A DNA stretch of 64,000 bases from Morella rubra (taxonomy: Eukaryota > Streptophyta > Magnoliopsida > Fagales > Myricaceae): contig CM025855.1 of NCBI GenBank assembly GCA_003952965.2, positions 30,465,938 to 30,529,937 of the forward strand, written 5' to 3'. Of this stretch, positions 11,521-23,800 are shown piece by piece (the first letter of the stretch is position 1; each line of letters starts with the position of its first letter). The position numbers and the translations under genes are program-made. Under the pieces are notes generated by a model. It saw nothing but the letters and a program-made list of their open reading frames with translations, had not been told where the DNA came from and searched no databases.

Positions 11521-12438
11521 CCCACTTGGGCGACTCAAGTGCATGGTTTTTTTATATTTATGTGTATTATCTTCATTTCCTTCATTCGATTCAAACAAAT
11601 TTAAATTAATTAACTCGAATAACTAGCGAGTTATATTTGCGTGACGCGCCATAATCATATTAAGTAAGCTTATTTTTTCTTTCTTTTTAATTTCCCTCAA
11701 ATTTTCTTTTTTGAGTCCAATAAAATTAAAAATGTTCAAGAAAAATAGCTAAACCTGCAAGCTGGGGTGCAAAACTTTGATGTCTCAATTTCATTTCAAT
11801 TATTTTAAACGATGCCTTTTCACATGATTATAATTGAGAGTAAGGTTACATCCTCGGCAACTCGTTCCGGTTGGAGCCAAAAGTCGTTACGATTTCGTCA
11901 TGATATTTACATTATTTTTTACAAACAACTTGGTTATGTTTATGGGCATATTAGATGCATGGATAATCATCCCTAGTCGTACGCAAATTATATGATAAAA
12001 TATTTCCTAACCTTTGGAAACTCTCAAAATAACACATCCATTCTATAGTTCCCCTTGACGACTAGAGGGGAATGTCGTTTTCCCCAAAACCAGCACGCGC
12101 CAGCTAATCTCAAGATAACATCCTTCTCCTCTGCCCATAGAAAACAAGGGCCAATACTTTATTTCGTAAATGCGAGCATAGAGTTATATATATATATATT
12201 ACGGGAAGTTTATCAAAGTCTGTATACCAAGAGACTAATTAAGGTATTATTCTTTGATTTAGCAGAGCTTTGATGATATACTTCTTCTAAAGTTTCTAAG
12301 TTCAAAACCTCATAAATGCTACTAATATTTTAGAGTCACCTTAGAACTTTTAGTTTGATAATTATCCACCAGATGTAAGGATGTACAGATTTCGGAATTA
12401 ATCGAGGTGTGCAAGGAAGAAGTTAGGAATTAGTTATT

Positions 12439-12593
12439 GGAGGGGCCAATTACATATAAAAATATTTTTTTTTGGGAGAGGAGGGGGCCAAAATAAACAA
12501 AATTCAAATATATGGCCAAAAATCCATAAAAATACTAAAAAAATTTGCTTTTTTTAGCCAATTTTGGGAGGGTTAGGGTGCCATGGCCCCTCC
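12439..12593. mobile_element. Inverted-repeat TE-like fragment
   Basis: GGAGGGGCCA at 12439 is matched by its exact reverse complement TGGCCCCTCC at 12584, enclosing A/T-rich non-coding DNA. Fragments with GGAGGGGCCA-type ends are common in plant intergenic DNA and usually come from non-autonomous elements. The superfamily is not determined and no target duplication is obvious. Confidence 0.35.
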
Positions 12594-12951
12594 TTGGCAT
12601 CGGCCTTAAAGGTGTGCGTAAACTGATCCGAACACCTAACTAAAAAAAAAAAAAAAACGTAGATATTACCATTTTGTTTTTGATTAATTTCTAGGTAGTT
12701 CAAGGATAGTAAATATACTTTCTTCCCCAATTTGTTTTCCTTTTTCGGTATTGCTCCCCAAATTTGTTCATTAATATATAAAAAGGTCATGAAAAATCCC
12801 ATGCCTATTTTGGCTTATTACATCATGGCAAAGAATTTACGGAATCTTTAGTAGAAACCTTTCCTTGCATGTTGATCCCCACAAGAAAACCTGCATGTAT
12901 TTTTCAGACCGAATGGTTCATAAACACACTTTCCTTAAGGTACAAGTCCTT

Positions 12952-14234
12952 TCACTTCTTGTTAACGCGGTCTGGTGCGCAGATCATAGCCTTCAAAATA
13001 TTCACGAAATCATGTTTGAATCCATCGGCATGGAAATGCTGAGCTGGAATGATCTTGGTGTACAGGTAAAATGCCACCGACGCAATACCAGGCCCAGCCC
13101 AAAATACCCAGTGCCCATTCCAGAGGTGGCCCCCTCGAACAAGTGCTGGGCCCAAACACCTAGCTGGATTCATTCCGGCTCCGGCATAACCCTTGGATGT
13201 TGTCACGGTGGTCGACACAAACACAAGTAGCCCCACTACTAGGCCGATGATCGAAACGACTATGACTCGGCCCAAGGCCTTGGCTTGGCGGTAATCAAAA
13301 GCCATCCAAATGGAAGCAAACAGGAGCACAAATGTACATATGATCTCAAGCCAGAGTGCCTGGCCTGTCTCGAGTCCAATAATAATGGGCCCATTTGGGC
13401 CTGGTGCAATTACCGTGAGAGTGCAGCCTCCGAGGGAAAATGACTCTTCTACGGTGCTGTTTACCACGGCTTTCAGTGCTAGTGCACCCAGCACGGCACC
13501 CACACACTGTGCCAGGATGTATATGGCTGCCCGCGAAAGCGAAATGAGGCCGACGAGTGCGGCCGCTAAGGTGATGGCCGGGTTAACATGTCCGCCGGAA
13601 ACTGGATTCGTGGCGAGGAGGACAATTGCGGTAATGATAGCGATGAGGAGTCCCATTAAGAGCTTGGGTGTTTTGGTTTCAGTATCATAGGAGGAGATGA
13701 CTATGGTGTCAATTGCAAAAACAAAGATTGCCGTGCCAATAAGCTCCGCCAAAGATGCTCGCCACACCTGGTAATTACACATTAAGTTCATATATATTGA
13801 GAGTACAGTAGTAAGGCTTGCGTTTTTTTCTGACCAATCTGTTCCTTTTTCTTCTTCCTTTTCTTGGAATTTTAGTTGTTTATTGGAAAAGAACCCCAAT
13901 TAAGCTAATTCTAATTGTGACAATCATGACCCTTCAACCGAAAAAGAAACTTATATATACTAACGTTCAAAGAGAACAACTCCTTCAAGCCCAACATCTC
14001 ACTCAATTTAGCAGCCTCGAACTTCCGTTGCTCCGACCTGCAAATCAATTCAAAGAAGAGATCATGAGTTGCGTTAATATAACCCTGCATGCGGTAATAT
14101 ATAGTTTAACCCCAGAATTCACAACTGCAAGAATCATGTACTGGCACTTGCATTGGTGTAGAGGCGAAAGGTTGGACTTTACTCCCACCATAGACATTTT
14201 CTTCGTCCCCGAGTACCGGTACATTTTCAGCCAT
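12952..14234 (-). CDS. XIP: X-intrinsic protein (XIP) aquaporin, NPA type
   Basis: This is the second XIP channel, same strand and 2.3 kb from its paralogue. The large exon, 12952-13767, encodes 271 residues from VWRASLAEL through six helices. It has the first pore motif HVNPAITL, loop C SLGGC, the second motif GAGMNPARCLGPAL and the conserved tail FHADGFKHDFVNILKA. Two small upstream exons fit: 14148-14234 (MAENVPVLGDEENVYGG...) and 13965-14030 (QRKFEAAKLSEMLGLKELFS), giving 322 aa, a usual XIP length. The acceptor of exon 2 is the weak point. The good AG 7 nt upstream gives the wrong frame, so I use the following AG. Placement of exon 1 is supported by a TATA box about 55 nt upstream of the ATG. 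The family call is firm; the 5' exon borders are moderately supported. Confidence 0.9.
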
Positions 14235-14288
14235 GATCTCCAAGCTCCTCTACTTCTTAGCTTAATTTCTTGGTCACGCTTCCTTCTC

Positions 14289-14297
14289 TATATATAA
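14289..14297 (-). promoter_or_regulatory. TATA box of the NPA-type XIP gene
   Basis: On the - strand the sequence reads ATTATATATAGAG, ending about 55 nt before the proposed ATG at 14234. That is the right spacing for a short 5' leader. Confidence 0.55.
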
Positions 14298-17200
14298 TCA
14301 GCATGGAGACGCGCGCAGGACTTGGCTGTTCACTGATGATGATCTTTTGATAAAAGTCTCCCCATTAATGTCAACTGTTGAACTACCCAATCGGCTACTG
14401 CTCACTACTTATTTATTACATGACGTCGAAACGCGAACAACACTTTTTTTCTCATTCAGTTTCGAATGCAATTACATGAACTTAAGTACGTTATTCATTT
14501 GTGGATTTTAGATTCATAATGGATCCATTTTCTTACTATATAATAATCTTTGACTACCAAAAAAGGAGGCGGTGTATAATAATTATCATTTGTGGATTTC
14601 ACTTGTATAGGACATCCCGCACCTATCAATGTAATTTAAAACTTTCCAACTTCCGAGACTCTGGGTTTCAGAAGATGTAGGTTAGAGAAGTTGCTACTTG
14701 GAAATGATACATAAGGTCATCTGCATATAAGAGGTCATCGCTGTAGCCTCCTAGACAAATGTCATGCACAGACTTTGTGGAGTCTATCCTTGAGCTATTC
14801 CTTTTGAAATAAATGCGGTATGTCCTCCTGTGTGGGGCTTCTTACACCTGTTAATACGGTATACATACAGATTTATCCTCTCTTTTATGCCCTGTTTCAG
14901 CTGTATTTGTTTTGTTTGCCAAAGCAAATGGAGGCATTCATCTTTGAGGAAGGAAGGATGGGCGCAGCAGCATTTAGCTGCCTATCTCTTGTTGTGTATG
15001 CTGAGAATTGTGAACAATACACGGACACCGGTCCACTCTGGATAGACCGGATTGAAGAGAGAGTGCCAATGACACAAGTTAGAATACTTTATCACGTTGC
15101 TGATCACCTGCATCCATCACTTGTCTCAAAAAGTACACAACCCAACTGAAGGGCTTAATTGGCCTGATAAGTTGGAAAGGATAATAAATCGGTAGGTAGT
15201 TCATCAATATCGAGCAACTAGCTAAAATATCTGACACGCAGCAGTTGGACATTAAAGAGTGGACCACTGGGCCTCAAGGGTAGCAATTAAGAGAGATAAA
15301 AAGGTCTTCGATTCAGCCATTGGCTAGTTTTTATCTGGAGCCTGGAGGCTTTGTTATTTTCCAGTTCCAGGTGATGGAACTTGGACGCTTCCCATCTTTT
15401 TCCCAGATTTCTCGACAACCCAATGGGGAGGGGCCGATCATTCACATGGTAAAGTCGGTCGAATCGGGCGGGCCCCTGCCACCTTTTGATATTATAAAGC
15501 ACGGCTACCTTCCCGTTCCCCCATCCGTTTTGAACTGTGTGCCTGTGTCTAAGACTTCGCGTGTGCTCTGTGATATAACAATGGGAAACCCACCCGGCAG
15601 AAACTTTGAGTTATACATGTGCAAGGAATTGTTGGGGGTGCTGATCCTATCATAAGGCAATTAACCATCACCACCAAATTTGTTCTAGGGGATTTGGGTT
15701 TCTACGATCATTTGCTCTTTAGCTCGTTGGCCTTCTGTCTCCACTAAGGGTTGGTTAGCCTTTTAAAATATGTAATTAAGATCTTTGAACCTCCTTGAAG
15801 TAATAAAATCTCGGAGTTGTAATGATCATAAAGAAAAAAATTGTTCTAGGGGATTGGGTAAAACATGTGAAAGGTTCAAGGAACAGGGCAGCATCCAGAC
15901 GGACCATACAATAGTTAGTCCAATTATAAGCGTTTTGTTCACAGGACTCCCATAATGCAAATATGTAGCAGCCTGATGTACACTGGACACGAAAAAATGA
16001 CAATTGTGATGCAATTAAACCGTTCCTGATTGTTTGTATTTATTTGCAGAAAATTCTATTCTTATTGGCCGCCCAATGAAGAAGAAACAAAACTTGTTTG
16101 GCAAGAGCTACGTGTGGAGTTTGAATACTAGGAGTTGGGTGTTGCTACATTCAGCAAGGATCCCTATGTCGGCTTGGATAGTATGTTAAGCATTAGTACC
16201 GAAAGTGAGCTTCCTGGGAGAATTGGAAGATGAATTGTAGATCACAACATGCCTAGGAATGCCCTGACACAGTTAAAAGCAGCTACATTCCTCTGTTTTT
16301 TCTGATCTTTAATGTGTCCTAACGATCTTCTACTTGCCAGGGTGGTTTGAAGCAAGTGTGTAGGCAGTCCTTTACGCTGTCCATAATCCATTAGACTGGA
16401 GATGCTGTATAAAAACCAACAGCGGCCTTCAAATTTGTTCTGCTGCTATACGGATTGGTCATTCTAGCATCTTCCTACTCTGGCGTTTCAAATTTATTGT
16501 GTGTCTTAGAATGCCTCGTCTAGAATCTTATCATTGGGGTCTTCCAATGGTTCTTGCAAATGAAGACCTTGTTTGTCATACCCCACTATAACAACTTCCG
16601 TCCATCTCTACGTGCTTTTCTTCTGTGGAATATGGCATCAACTCCCTCCCTTGTATGGCCTCTTGCACTGCAGTCAATCATATTTGCTGCTTTATGCAGT
16701 TTATCAGGCATCGATTTCAGTTTCCCCAGACAGCAAATTGTTTCTTTCTGAGTCGAATGATGGTGTCTGTGCTTTGTAGATTGCTATGACCCCATGGATC
16801 CAAATTGAAACGTTACTGTTACTCTCCACATTCACAAATATACAAATGATGGCTATGTGACTAGTCGTGTGTTTCTGCTTGAAATGGAAAATCAGTTCTG
16901 CTTGCCCTAACCCTTGCAATTATTGCTTGCGGACGGACTAATGAGGCATGCTCCATATATTCATGTTTGAGACTAGAGATTACAGAAGACTAAACCATTA
17001 AAAAAGCAGGATTCTCAGTGCTGTCTTTCAAACTTATGCTTCTATATTTCTGAAAGGAACAATTAGACGGAGAAGATGCAGAAATTCATTTAAAAAACGT
17101 ATCTTCCTTAACTATGACGTGTGTGGACACGTGGACAAACGTGTGGAAGAAAGGGTGGACATGGCCATGCAATGAAATTGCTCTTCCTTCTGTTAGAATA

Positions 17201-20200
17201 TAAATTGTTTGAGTCTCACATTGGTTAAGAATGTGAGTTCTTTGTGGTTGGGTCCTATAAAAAGGTCATTTCATGTACAAGTTATAGACACATTGATAAA
17301 TAAAGATATAGCCCTTTAGGCTTTCTAAAAGTGCACGAAGGTCTCCCAAGAACGAACCACCTTATGTCGTTTCTCTCTCTCTCTCTCTTTTTTCTTAACA
17401 CTTTCAAATTCCAGATACCACATTCCTGCAAGAAAGACCCCACAATACTTAACTCATGCCCGAGGCCTTACCAGAAAACAGGTCAGAAAATTGCTGCCGT
17501 GGTGATCTTCTTTCAGCCCGGGTTATCAACCCTTTGGATATTACAGTTGGCAACTTGGACTGAATCCCTCTGTGCATGCGCCTCTAAATCTAACTTTAAT
17601 GGCACCACGTTCCGGTTACACTCAGGGCCGGCTCAAGGGGTAGAAGACGAGGCGGCTGCCCTGTACAGACTCAACCCTCAGTTGCCGCAATTTAACCTTG
17701 TTCCATGATTCTAGTAATATGACACGAGGCATATGGCACTCTGTGGGTCTTAAATGGTGTGGGTTTGAAATTTTGAACTTCCAGGAGAAAATCTGTCCGC
17801 TCCCACGCAATCAATCTGATCACCTTGCACAGATCCGTTGGTATAGTTCTTGTCTTATCATGGTGCATAATATGAGTAGAGAGCTGTTGTGACAAACCAT
17901 TTCATAAACTATTTTATTTTGTATCCTTTTAAGCTGATATGTTTCATCAAGCGGTCCGGAAATCAAAACTCCGAACCTTAAAAATTTGCACAGAAAATCG
18001 CAGCCAGTGCTATTCTGTCAGCGTTGAAATTGAATGTGCACCATTAACTACCACATTCTTTAACTCCCTCCTTGACCAGAATAAATGGCAGACTAAGGGG
18101 AAGAGGAGTGAAGTAGTGATAGTACCTACCAAAATCATTGACCTCAGAAGAAAAAAAAAAAGAGGAAAGAGAGATAGTAGAACCAAAATATGGCGGCATG
18201 CGCCGGGCTGGAGCATTTGCACTAAAAGATATCCCAAAATCCCCGACCAGCCTTCCAAAATCGTGGGGACTTTCAGATGAGGTTGTGCTAGCTCCTCTGG
18301 GGGATACAGGACAGACTACAGACTAGTCATCTGCTCTCTTGCTTTTCTATTGACTGTTAGATGGTTGAAGATATATACTGGGGTCGGGTGTACATGAAAT
18401 CCTACATATTTTTTTAGAGGTTTTTCCTCCTAATTATGTACAACCTTTAACGACTTTGAAGAGTAGTTTGTGTTGAGATCATGTCCACCACGAAAAGATA
18501 AACGAGTCAGTCGAAATTTGGAAAAGTTCACCTTGGCTGGATGTTTACTTTGTGGAATTATAGTCGATCTCTCTTTCTTTCTCTATCAGTTAGACTGTTA
18601 ATTTATCAATGTATTGCTGCCATTTGTCAAAGTGGCAGACACAGCCTTATGAATCTCCCAAGACGAACATATTCCTTGAGATTACCAGTTCTTTGATACA
18701 GAGCAGAAAATATGTACCTAAAGTTCTAAAAGTCAAAGCTGCAAGGTAGATCTTATGTTCCAGCTGAACGATCTGGCTCAGAGATCTGTGAGTCATAGGC
18801 ATTATTGCAGATCACGTGGTTTCAGTAGCAGAACAGAGAGATTGTCTCAAGTTGATTGCCCATAAAACCTGCCGCATGCGCACATGATGCTTCTGCTTCG
18901 TACTTTTGTTTTTTTGGATTCGGCTCGGGATGGGATGAGGATCCTGTCCCCCTGTCCCTCTGTCCCTCTGGGTTACAAAGAACTTTCATTTTTTCCTGAT
19001 CAAATGTCACTCGCCCCTGATGAAACTCTCAGATAATATACACATCATCTGTAGGCCATCAGGGGGGAGTGACAGACATTAGTATAGAAGTACATAATAT
19101 GAGTATAAGTGATCGCTGTGAATGAAGGACGAACTGATTAGCCTAAAAGCAATTTAAAATTTTTCAGGAGGAGTTAGCCTGAGTCCTGACGGAGAAAATG
19201 GTCATCATTTTCACTTTTTCTTCATCTTTGAGGGGCTAGTACGTTTGCAGTACATTCCATGTTTTATTTCAAAAAAGATATTTAGCGGAAATATCTGTTG
19301 TACAGGAATAATCCGTTTTGAGGAGGGATAGATCCGTCGAATCCCCCCACCTCAGCAGGTTTTAGCAGTGTTCGGAAGTGAAAACTTTGACATTTAGAAA
19401 TTTTGAAAGTTTCGGGGGGTTTGTAAAAAAAGTAATGATATTTTAAAAATTTGATAAAAAAAAAGAGGAGATTTAAATAAATATTATAATAAAAAAAAAT
19501 AAAAAAAAAAAAAATTATTTTATAATTTTTTAATGTGGCTAGAAATTTTAGAAGTGGAAACTAACTTAATCTAGCTAATTCTATTTGCCTAGAAAAAAAA
19601 ATAGACTAATATATAAAATGAAATAAAATTTAAATATTAAAATATCAATTTCTCCTCAATTTTAAACAACTTACTGCTTGGGTCTTCATAAGACACTTCT
19701 TTTCTTTTCTTTTTTCTTTTTTCTTTTTTTATCAATTGAGAGCTAAGTTTCTACTTAACTCATCCTCAAATGTAACAAAGTATTACAAACAATTCATGTT
19801 GCCCACATATGTCCATTTTTTTTAGGTAACCAAAAAAATTCTGTTATATTGGTTTCGAACGGATTAAGTTGAGCGGATTAACCTAATTGTGATGTTGATA
19901 ATACATTTAGACCTATGAAAACATATAAATTTTAAGTTTGTCCTTCCGAAATAGAGGATTTATTAGTTATTAACATAGTATTTATTTGTAAAATTTTAGT
20001 GTGTCGAAGTTTCTGAAAAAAATGAAGAGAAAGATAATTTTATATAGGTATTTTATTATAGCTAAAATTTTAGAGTGTTTAAAATTTTAGTCCACGCCAA
20101 ATAAATATAGAGATATCCATATATTTTAAATTTTACTTTTTATTTGTATTTGATGATATTAATATAGAATGATTTGTTTTAAAAAGGATAAGGTTCGAGG

Positions 20201-20815
20201 GTGCAAATACGATGATAGCAACTTAATAACTTATAACCGTCCAGAATCGAAGCAACGAATATGATTTTGCATTTAGCCAATACTATTTTTACATAGAAGA
20301 GTTAAGAGATTTGCCAAACATTTTTCCTTTCCATTCAATTTTTGCTAAACATAAAACGTTACTATAATTGTAGGATAAGTCGCGAAGTGCCAATTGCGAC
20401 TCTTCTTCGGTTACAAAATTAAATTTGCAGCGAGTACACCAATTGATCTTTAAAAGAACCGCAAAACGAGTGCAAGTTTTCAGCCATATCAGGACATTGA
20501 TTTCTTTCGTTCTGGCTTTATTTCATTGGCTACCAGGGTGAAAGCAAGCGAAGGAATAAAACAAGGTTCTTCCCGTTTTCTCTCCTTCGCACTTAAGAGA
20601 ACCCCAAAACAAGTACATAGTTTTCAGCCATATCAGGGGATTGAATAAATTGATCGTTGATTGCTTTTGTTCTGGCTTTATTTTATTGGCTACCAGGGTA
20701 CAAGCAAGCGAAGGAACAAACAAGGTTCTTATCATTTTCTCTCCGTTGTGATTTTCCCAGAAAAAAGATTTAAAATTGGACCCAGCACGGATCCCGGAGT
20801 AACACGAGCGGCGTT
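14298..20815. other. Gene-poor block with scattered repeat debris
   Basis: I recognise no intact gene over about 6.5 kb. The open frames are short and match no known domain. A poly-pyrimidine run is seen at 17370-17390. A CAGGGCCGGCTC start near 17622 resembles the terminus of a plant hAT-like repeat. Very A/T-rich homopolymeric DNA fills 19380-19720. The last 350 bp hold a direct duplication described separately. The block may contain remnants of elements too degraded to classify by eye. Confidence 0.45.
20458..20745. repeat. Imperfect direct duplication upstream of the MTN gene
   Basis: Two copies of about 125-150 bp lie head to tail, at roughly 20470-20590 and 20611-20745. Shared blocks include TTTTCAGCCATATCAGG, TTCTGGCTTTATTT, TTGGCTACCAGGGT, CAAGCGAAGGAA and CAAGGTTCTT, all in the same order. 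The second copy carries a short insertion. The region ends about 70 bp before the MTN start codon, so it covers the probable core promoter or 5' leader. Confidence 0.8.
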
Positions 20816-23800
20816 ATGGTTTCTCATGGGGACAAATCGGAGGACGCCGTTGTTTCGCAGCATCAGGACCGGCCCATTTCCACTGTCGTCATAATCACCG
20901 GTGCGCCCATATTCTGCCTTTGTATCTGTTTGCGTATATCCATATATCCATATATTTGTATATATGTATTCTTTGTTGTTTTTGGTTTTCGCGTGTTGCT
21001 TTTTAGCTGTTTCTGATGGTGATGTTGGGTAGCAGCTATGCAGACAGAGGCGCTTCCTTTGGTGAACAAGTTTCAGCTTACGGAGGACCTCGAATCCGTG
21101 TGAGTGTCTTATCTCTCCGTGTTTTATCTATTCATGAATATGTTTTTTAATCTTCAGGAACACTCACTAGGACGGGAGGAGCACAAATTCGAGCTATTGT
21201 TGCTGTGACACACAAAGCTATTGAATGCTCTCGTTTTCTTCTTGCAGGAAAAACAAAAAACAAAAAGTAAAAAGCATTTTTTTATGTGATTTTATAGCCA
21301 AGGCTCGAGTTTACTTTTCATTGGGTTTTTTTGTTGACTTAATAAACTTGCTTTACTTGCTCAATCCGTGCATTGATTGGGTTTTTGTGATGTAGATGTT
21401 TGTTCTAAAGCACTTTTTTCCCTTTTCTGTAAAGCAATTTTTGGGTTTCTGAAGGTGGATCAAAAGAGCATTGATTTGTTTAGTAGGTTTCAGAAGTTGC
21501 TAGTGATAGCTTATTGATTTCTAGCTCTGTTTTCATTTTTGTAAACACTTGATTTTACGGAGAAGGGGCAGTTCTTATTGGTTACAACCCCTTTTGGATA
21601 TATCCTTTGGCTTGGATATCCAAGGAAGTACGATATATCTTGATCATTAGGTAGTAAGTTTGATTGTCGATGCGTGATGGTGCAGGTTTCCAAAAGGGGT
21701 TCCTTGGGTCCGGTATCATGGTGTTTACAAGGATCTTAACATCAATTTGGTCTGGCCAGGGAAAGATTTAACTTTAGGTTGGTAATCGAATCTTGCATGT
21801 GTTTGTCTGTAGAAATTATAATTTTCTTGAAAGCTTTTTATACAAGTGATAATCTATTATTGCTATTTTGTGAATCTGCTATGATATTATGACTCTTACC
21901 TCTTATCATAATACGCTGACATTCATGATCAGGGTATAATAGGAGTATTTTTCTTTGCTCTGCTCAAGCTATATATATTTATGCTTCTATAAACACTACT
22001 ATCTTACTGTCAATCAACTTAGATTCAAGCAGTCTGAGGTCACCCATGCTAAGAGAACATCCTTTTCAGTAGTACCCACAATGATTCAACTTCAAGCACC
22101 TCTAATGCGACAAAATCATGGATGGTCCAAGGATGCAATGGTATCACAGCAGGCTGGACTCAATTGACCCCATTCAGCTCATCTAGGAAATATGTGTACT
22201 TCAGATCTGTCTTATATAGGGCTTTTTAGCCTATGAAGTGTCCATGGTCTAATCATGACATTGACATGGACCTGGGTGTGGTCCACCTGCCAACTATTAG
22301 CTATGTATATAAAAATCATGTCATGGGAACAGAAGTGGCTCTGCTTAGTTGCGATTTTCTGTTACTGATCCGTAAAACAGTAAAACCCTTTCCTTTCAGG
22401 GGTTGATAATGTGGGCACGTTGTCAGCATCTCTTGTAACCTATGCATCTATCCAAGCATTAAAGCCGGACCTAATAATAAACGCGGGCACTGCAGGTGGC
22501 TTTAAGGTATGCTTTTTATGCCAAGATTATTTTGGCTGCTATGGCCTTTCTTTTTTCTTGTTTTTAGACCTTAAATCATCTGGGGGTTACATATTGTTAT
22601 CTACTTGTAGCTTAAGATGATTGTCCTTCTGCATTGAAAGTTTGTGTTGGTTGTTTAAAGGTTGATGTTTTTGACATTTGCTAGTCTGGAAGGGAGCTAC
22701 CCTCCCATAAGAGAAGATTTACAATGTTATAAGCCTTCTTTATTGCATTTTACAAATATCATGATATAGAAAATGCACCTGGGCCTAGTGTATAAGTGGA
22801 AGACACGCACACAGATGTATGTCTTTATATATGCTTTATGTATAAACCATGAAGGATATAGTTTTCTATTTGCATTTAAAAACAATTATTGGATATTTCA
22901 GGCCAAAGGAGCAGGCATTGGTGATGTGTTTCTTGCATCTGAATGTGCTTTCCATGATAGAAGAATACCTATACCTGTGAGTGTACCTTACTCTTATCAT
23001 TTCGTCTTTCTCATGTTTAGTGAAGGAGACCAATGATGGCTTACATGTTTTGTCAATCTCTATGCTAGAGTACTACTAGTTGATTATCTTATTTGCATAC
23101 TTTCTTGGCACAGAAATGGGTCGTCGATCAGTTTCTGCCAGTAATTTCCTTGACAAACTAGTAGAGTTAACTATTTTGTTTGTTCATGGTTAGTTTTGCT
23201 CCTAACTTTCATTTGCCTTATATGGCTTCTGCAGGTTTTTGATACTTATGGTGTTGGGTTACGCCAGGCCTTCCCTGCTCCCAATCTTGTTAAGGAGCTT
23301 AACCTTAAGGTGATTACCATCTAGTGAAATTCTATGCTTAGACTTATTGTTCCTGAACATCTTAAGCCTTTCTTTACTTCCTTGATGACTAGTTGCTTAT
23401 GGTCACCCTCAATTAATCATTTATGTAAGTGAAACTATGATACTAGACAAGTGAAAGAAGTAACCAAAAAGAAAAAACATCATGTCGGTTGGTGTTGTGG
23501 GGGAGAGAGGGGGGGGGGGGGTTCTACATCTTATGGGATAAGTTATGGTCACGTCTCAATAGTGGAGGGATAGGAATTCTGGTAAGAGCAAGACATGGAT
23601 GAAACTCATTTCCCTCCATCTCTGAAAGAGTGTCTGCGTCGAAAACAAACCCACTATGTAAGGGGTGCATTTAATGTCTTGACAACTCAGTTTTGTATGT
23701 TCTTCCAGAATTAGTATACGAGATTGATGATTGAACCTTTTGGAGAGAAGTAACCATTTGAAGTGAGGATTATAGAGGTAGGCTAAATTTTTTTTTGAGC

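Larger units (their letters stand above)
10628..12951. other. Spacer between the two XIP genes
   Basis: This is the putative promoter of the first XIP and the 3' flank of the second. It contains a cluster of ACGTACGT-type palindromes (11345-11520) and a TE-like fragment (12439-12593). A TATATA stretch at about 10729-10735 is a possible TATA element for the first XIP. No other gene is recognised. Confidence 0.45.

Noticed and set aside
13310-13690. 126-residue open frame on the + strand across the XIP gene
   Set aside because: It is the antisense shadow of the XIP large exon.
16050-16200. Codon-like open segment containing KFYSYWPPNEEETKLVW
   Set aside because: Short, ends at a stop, has no flanking exons and matches no family I know.
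17191-17310. TGTTAGAATATAAATT start with a TATA-like CTATAAAAAG and AATAAA, like an LTR fossil of a Copia-type element
   Set aside because: No matching second end, target duplication or element body was seen, so it stays a suspicion only.
17622-17690. CAGGGCCGGCTC terminus resembling a common plant hAT repeat
   Set aside because: Only one end is visible and no partner terminus or 8-bp duplication was found.
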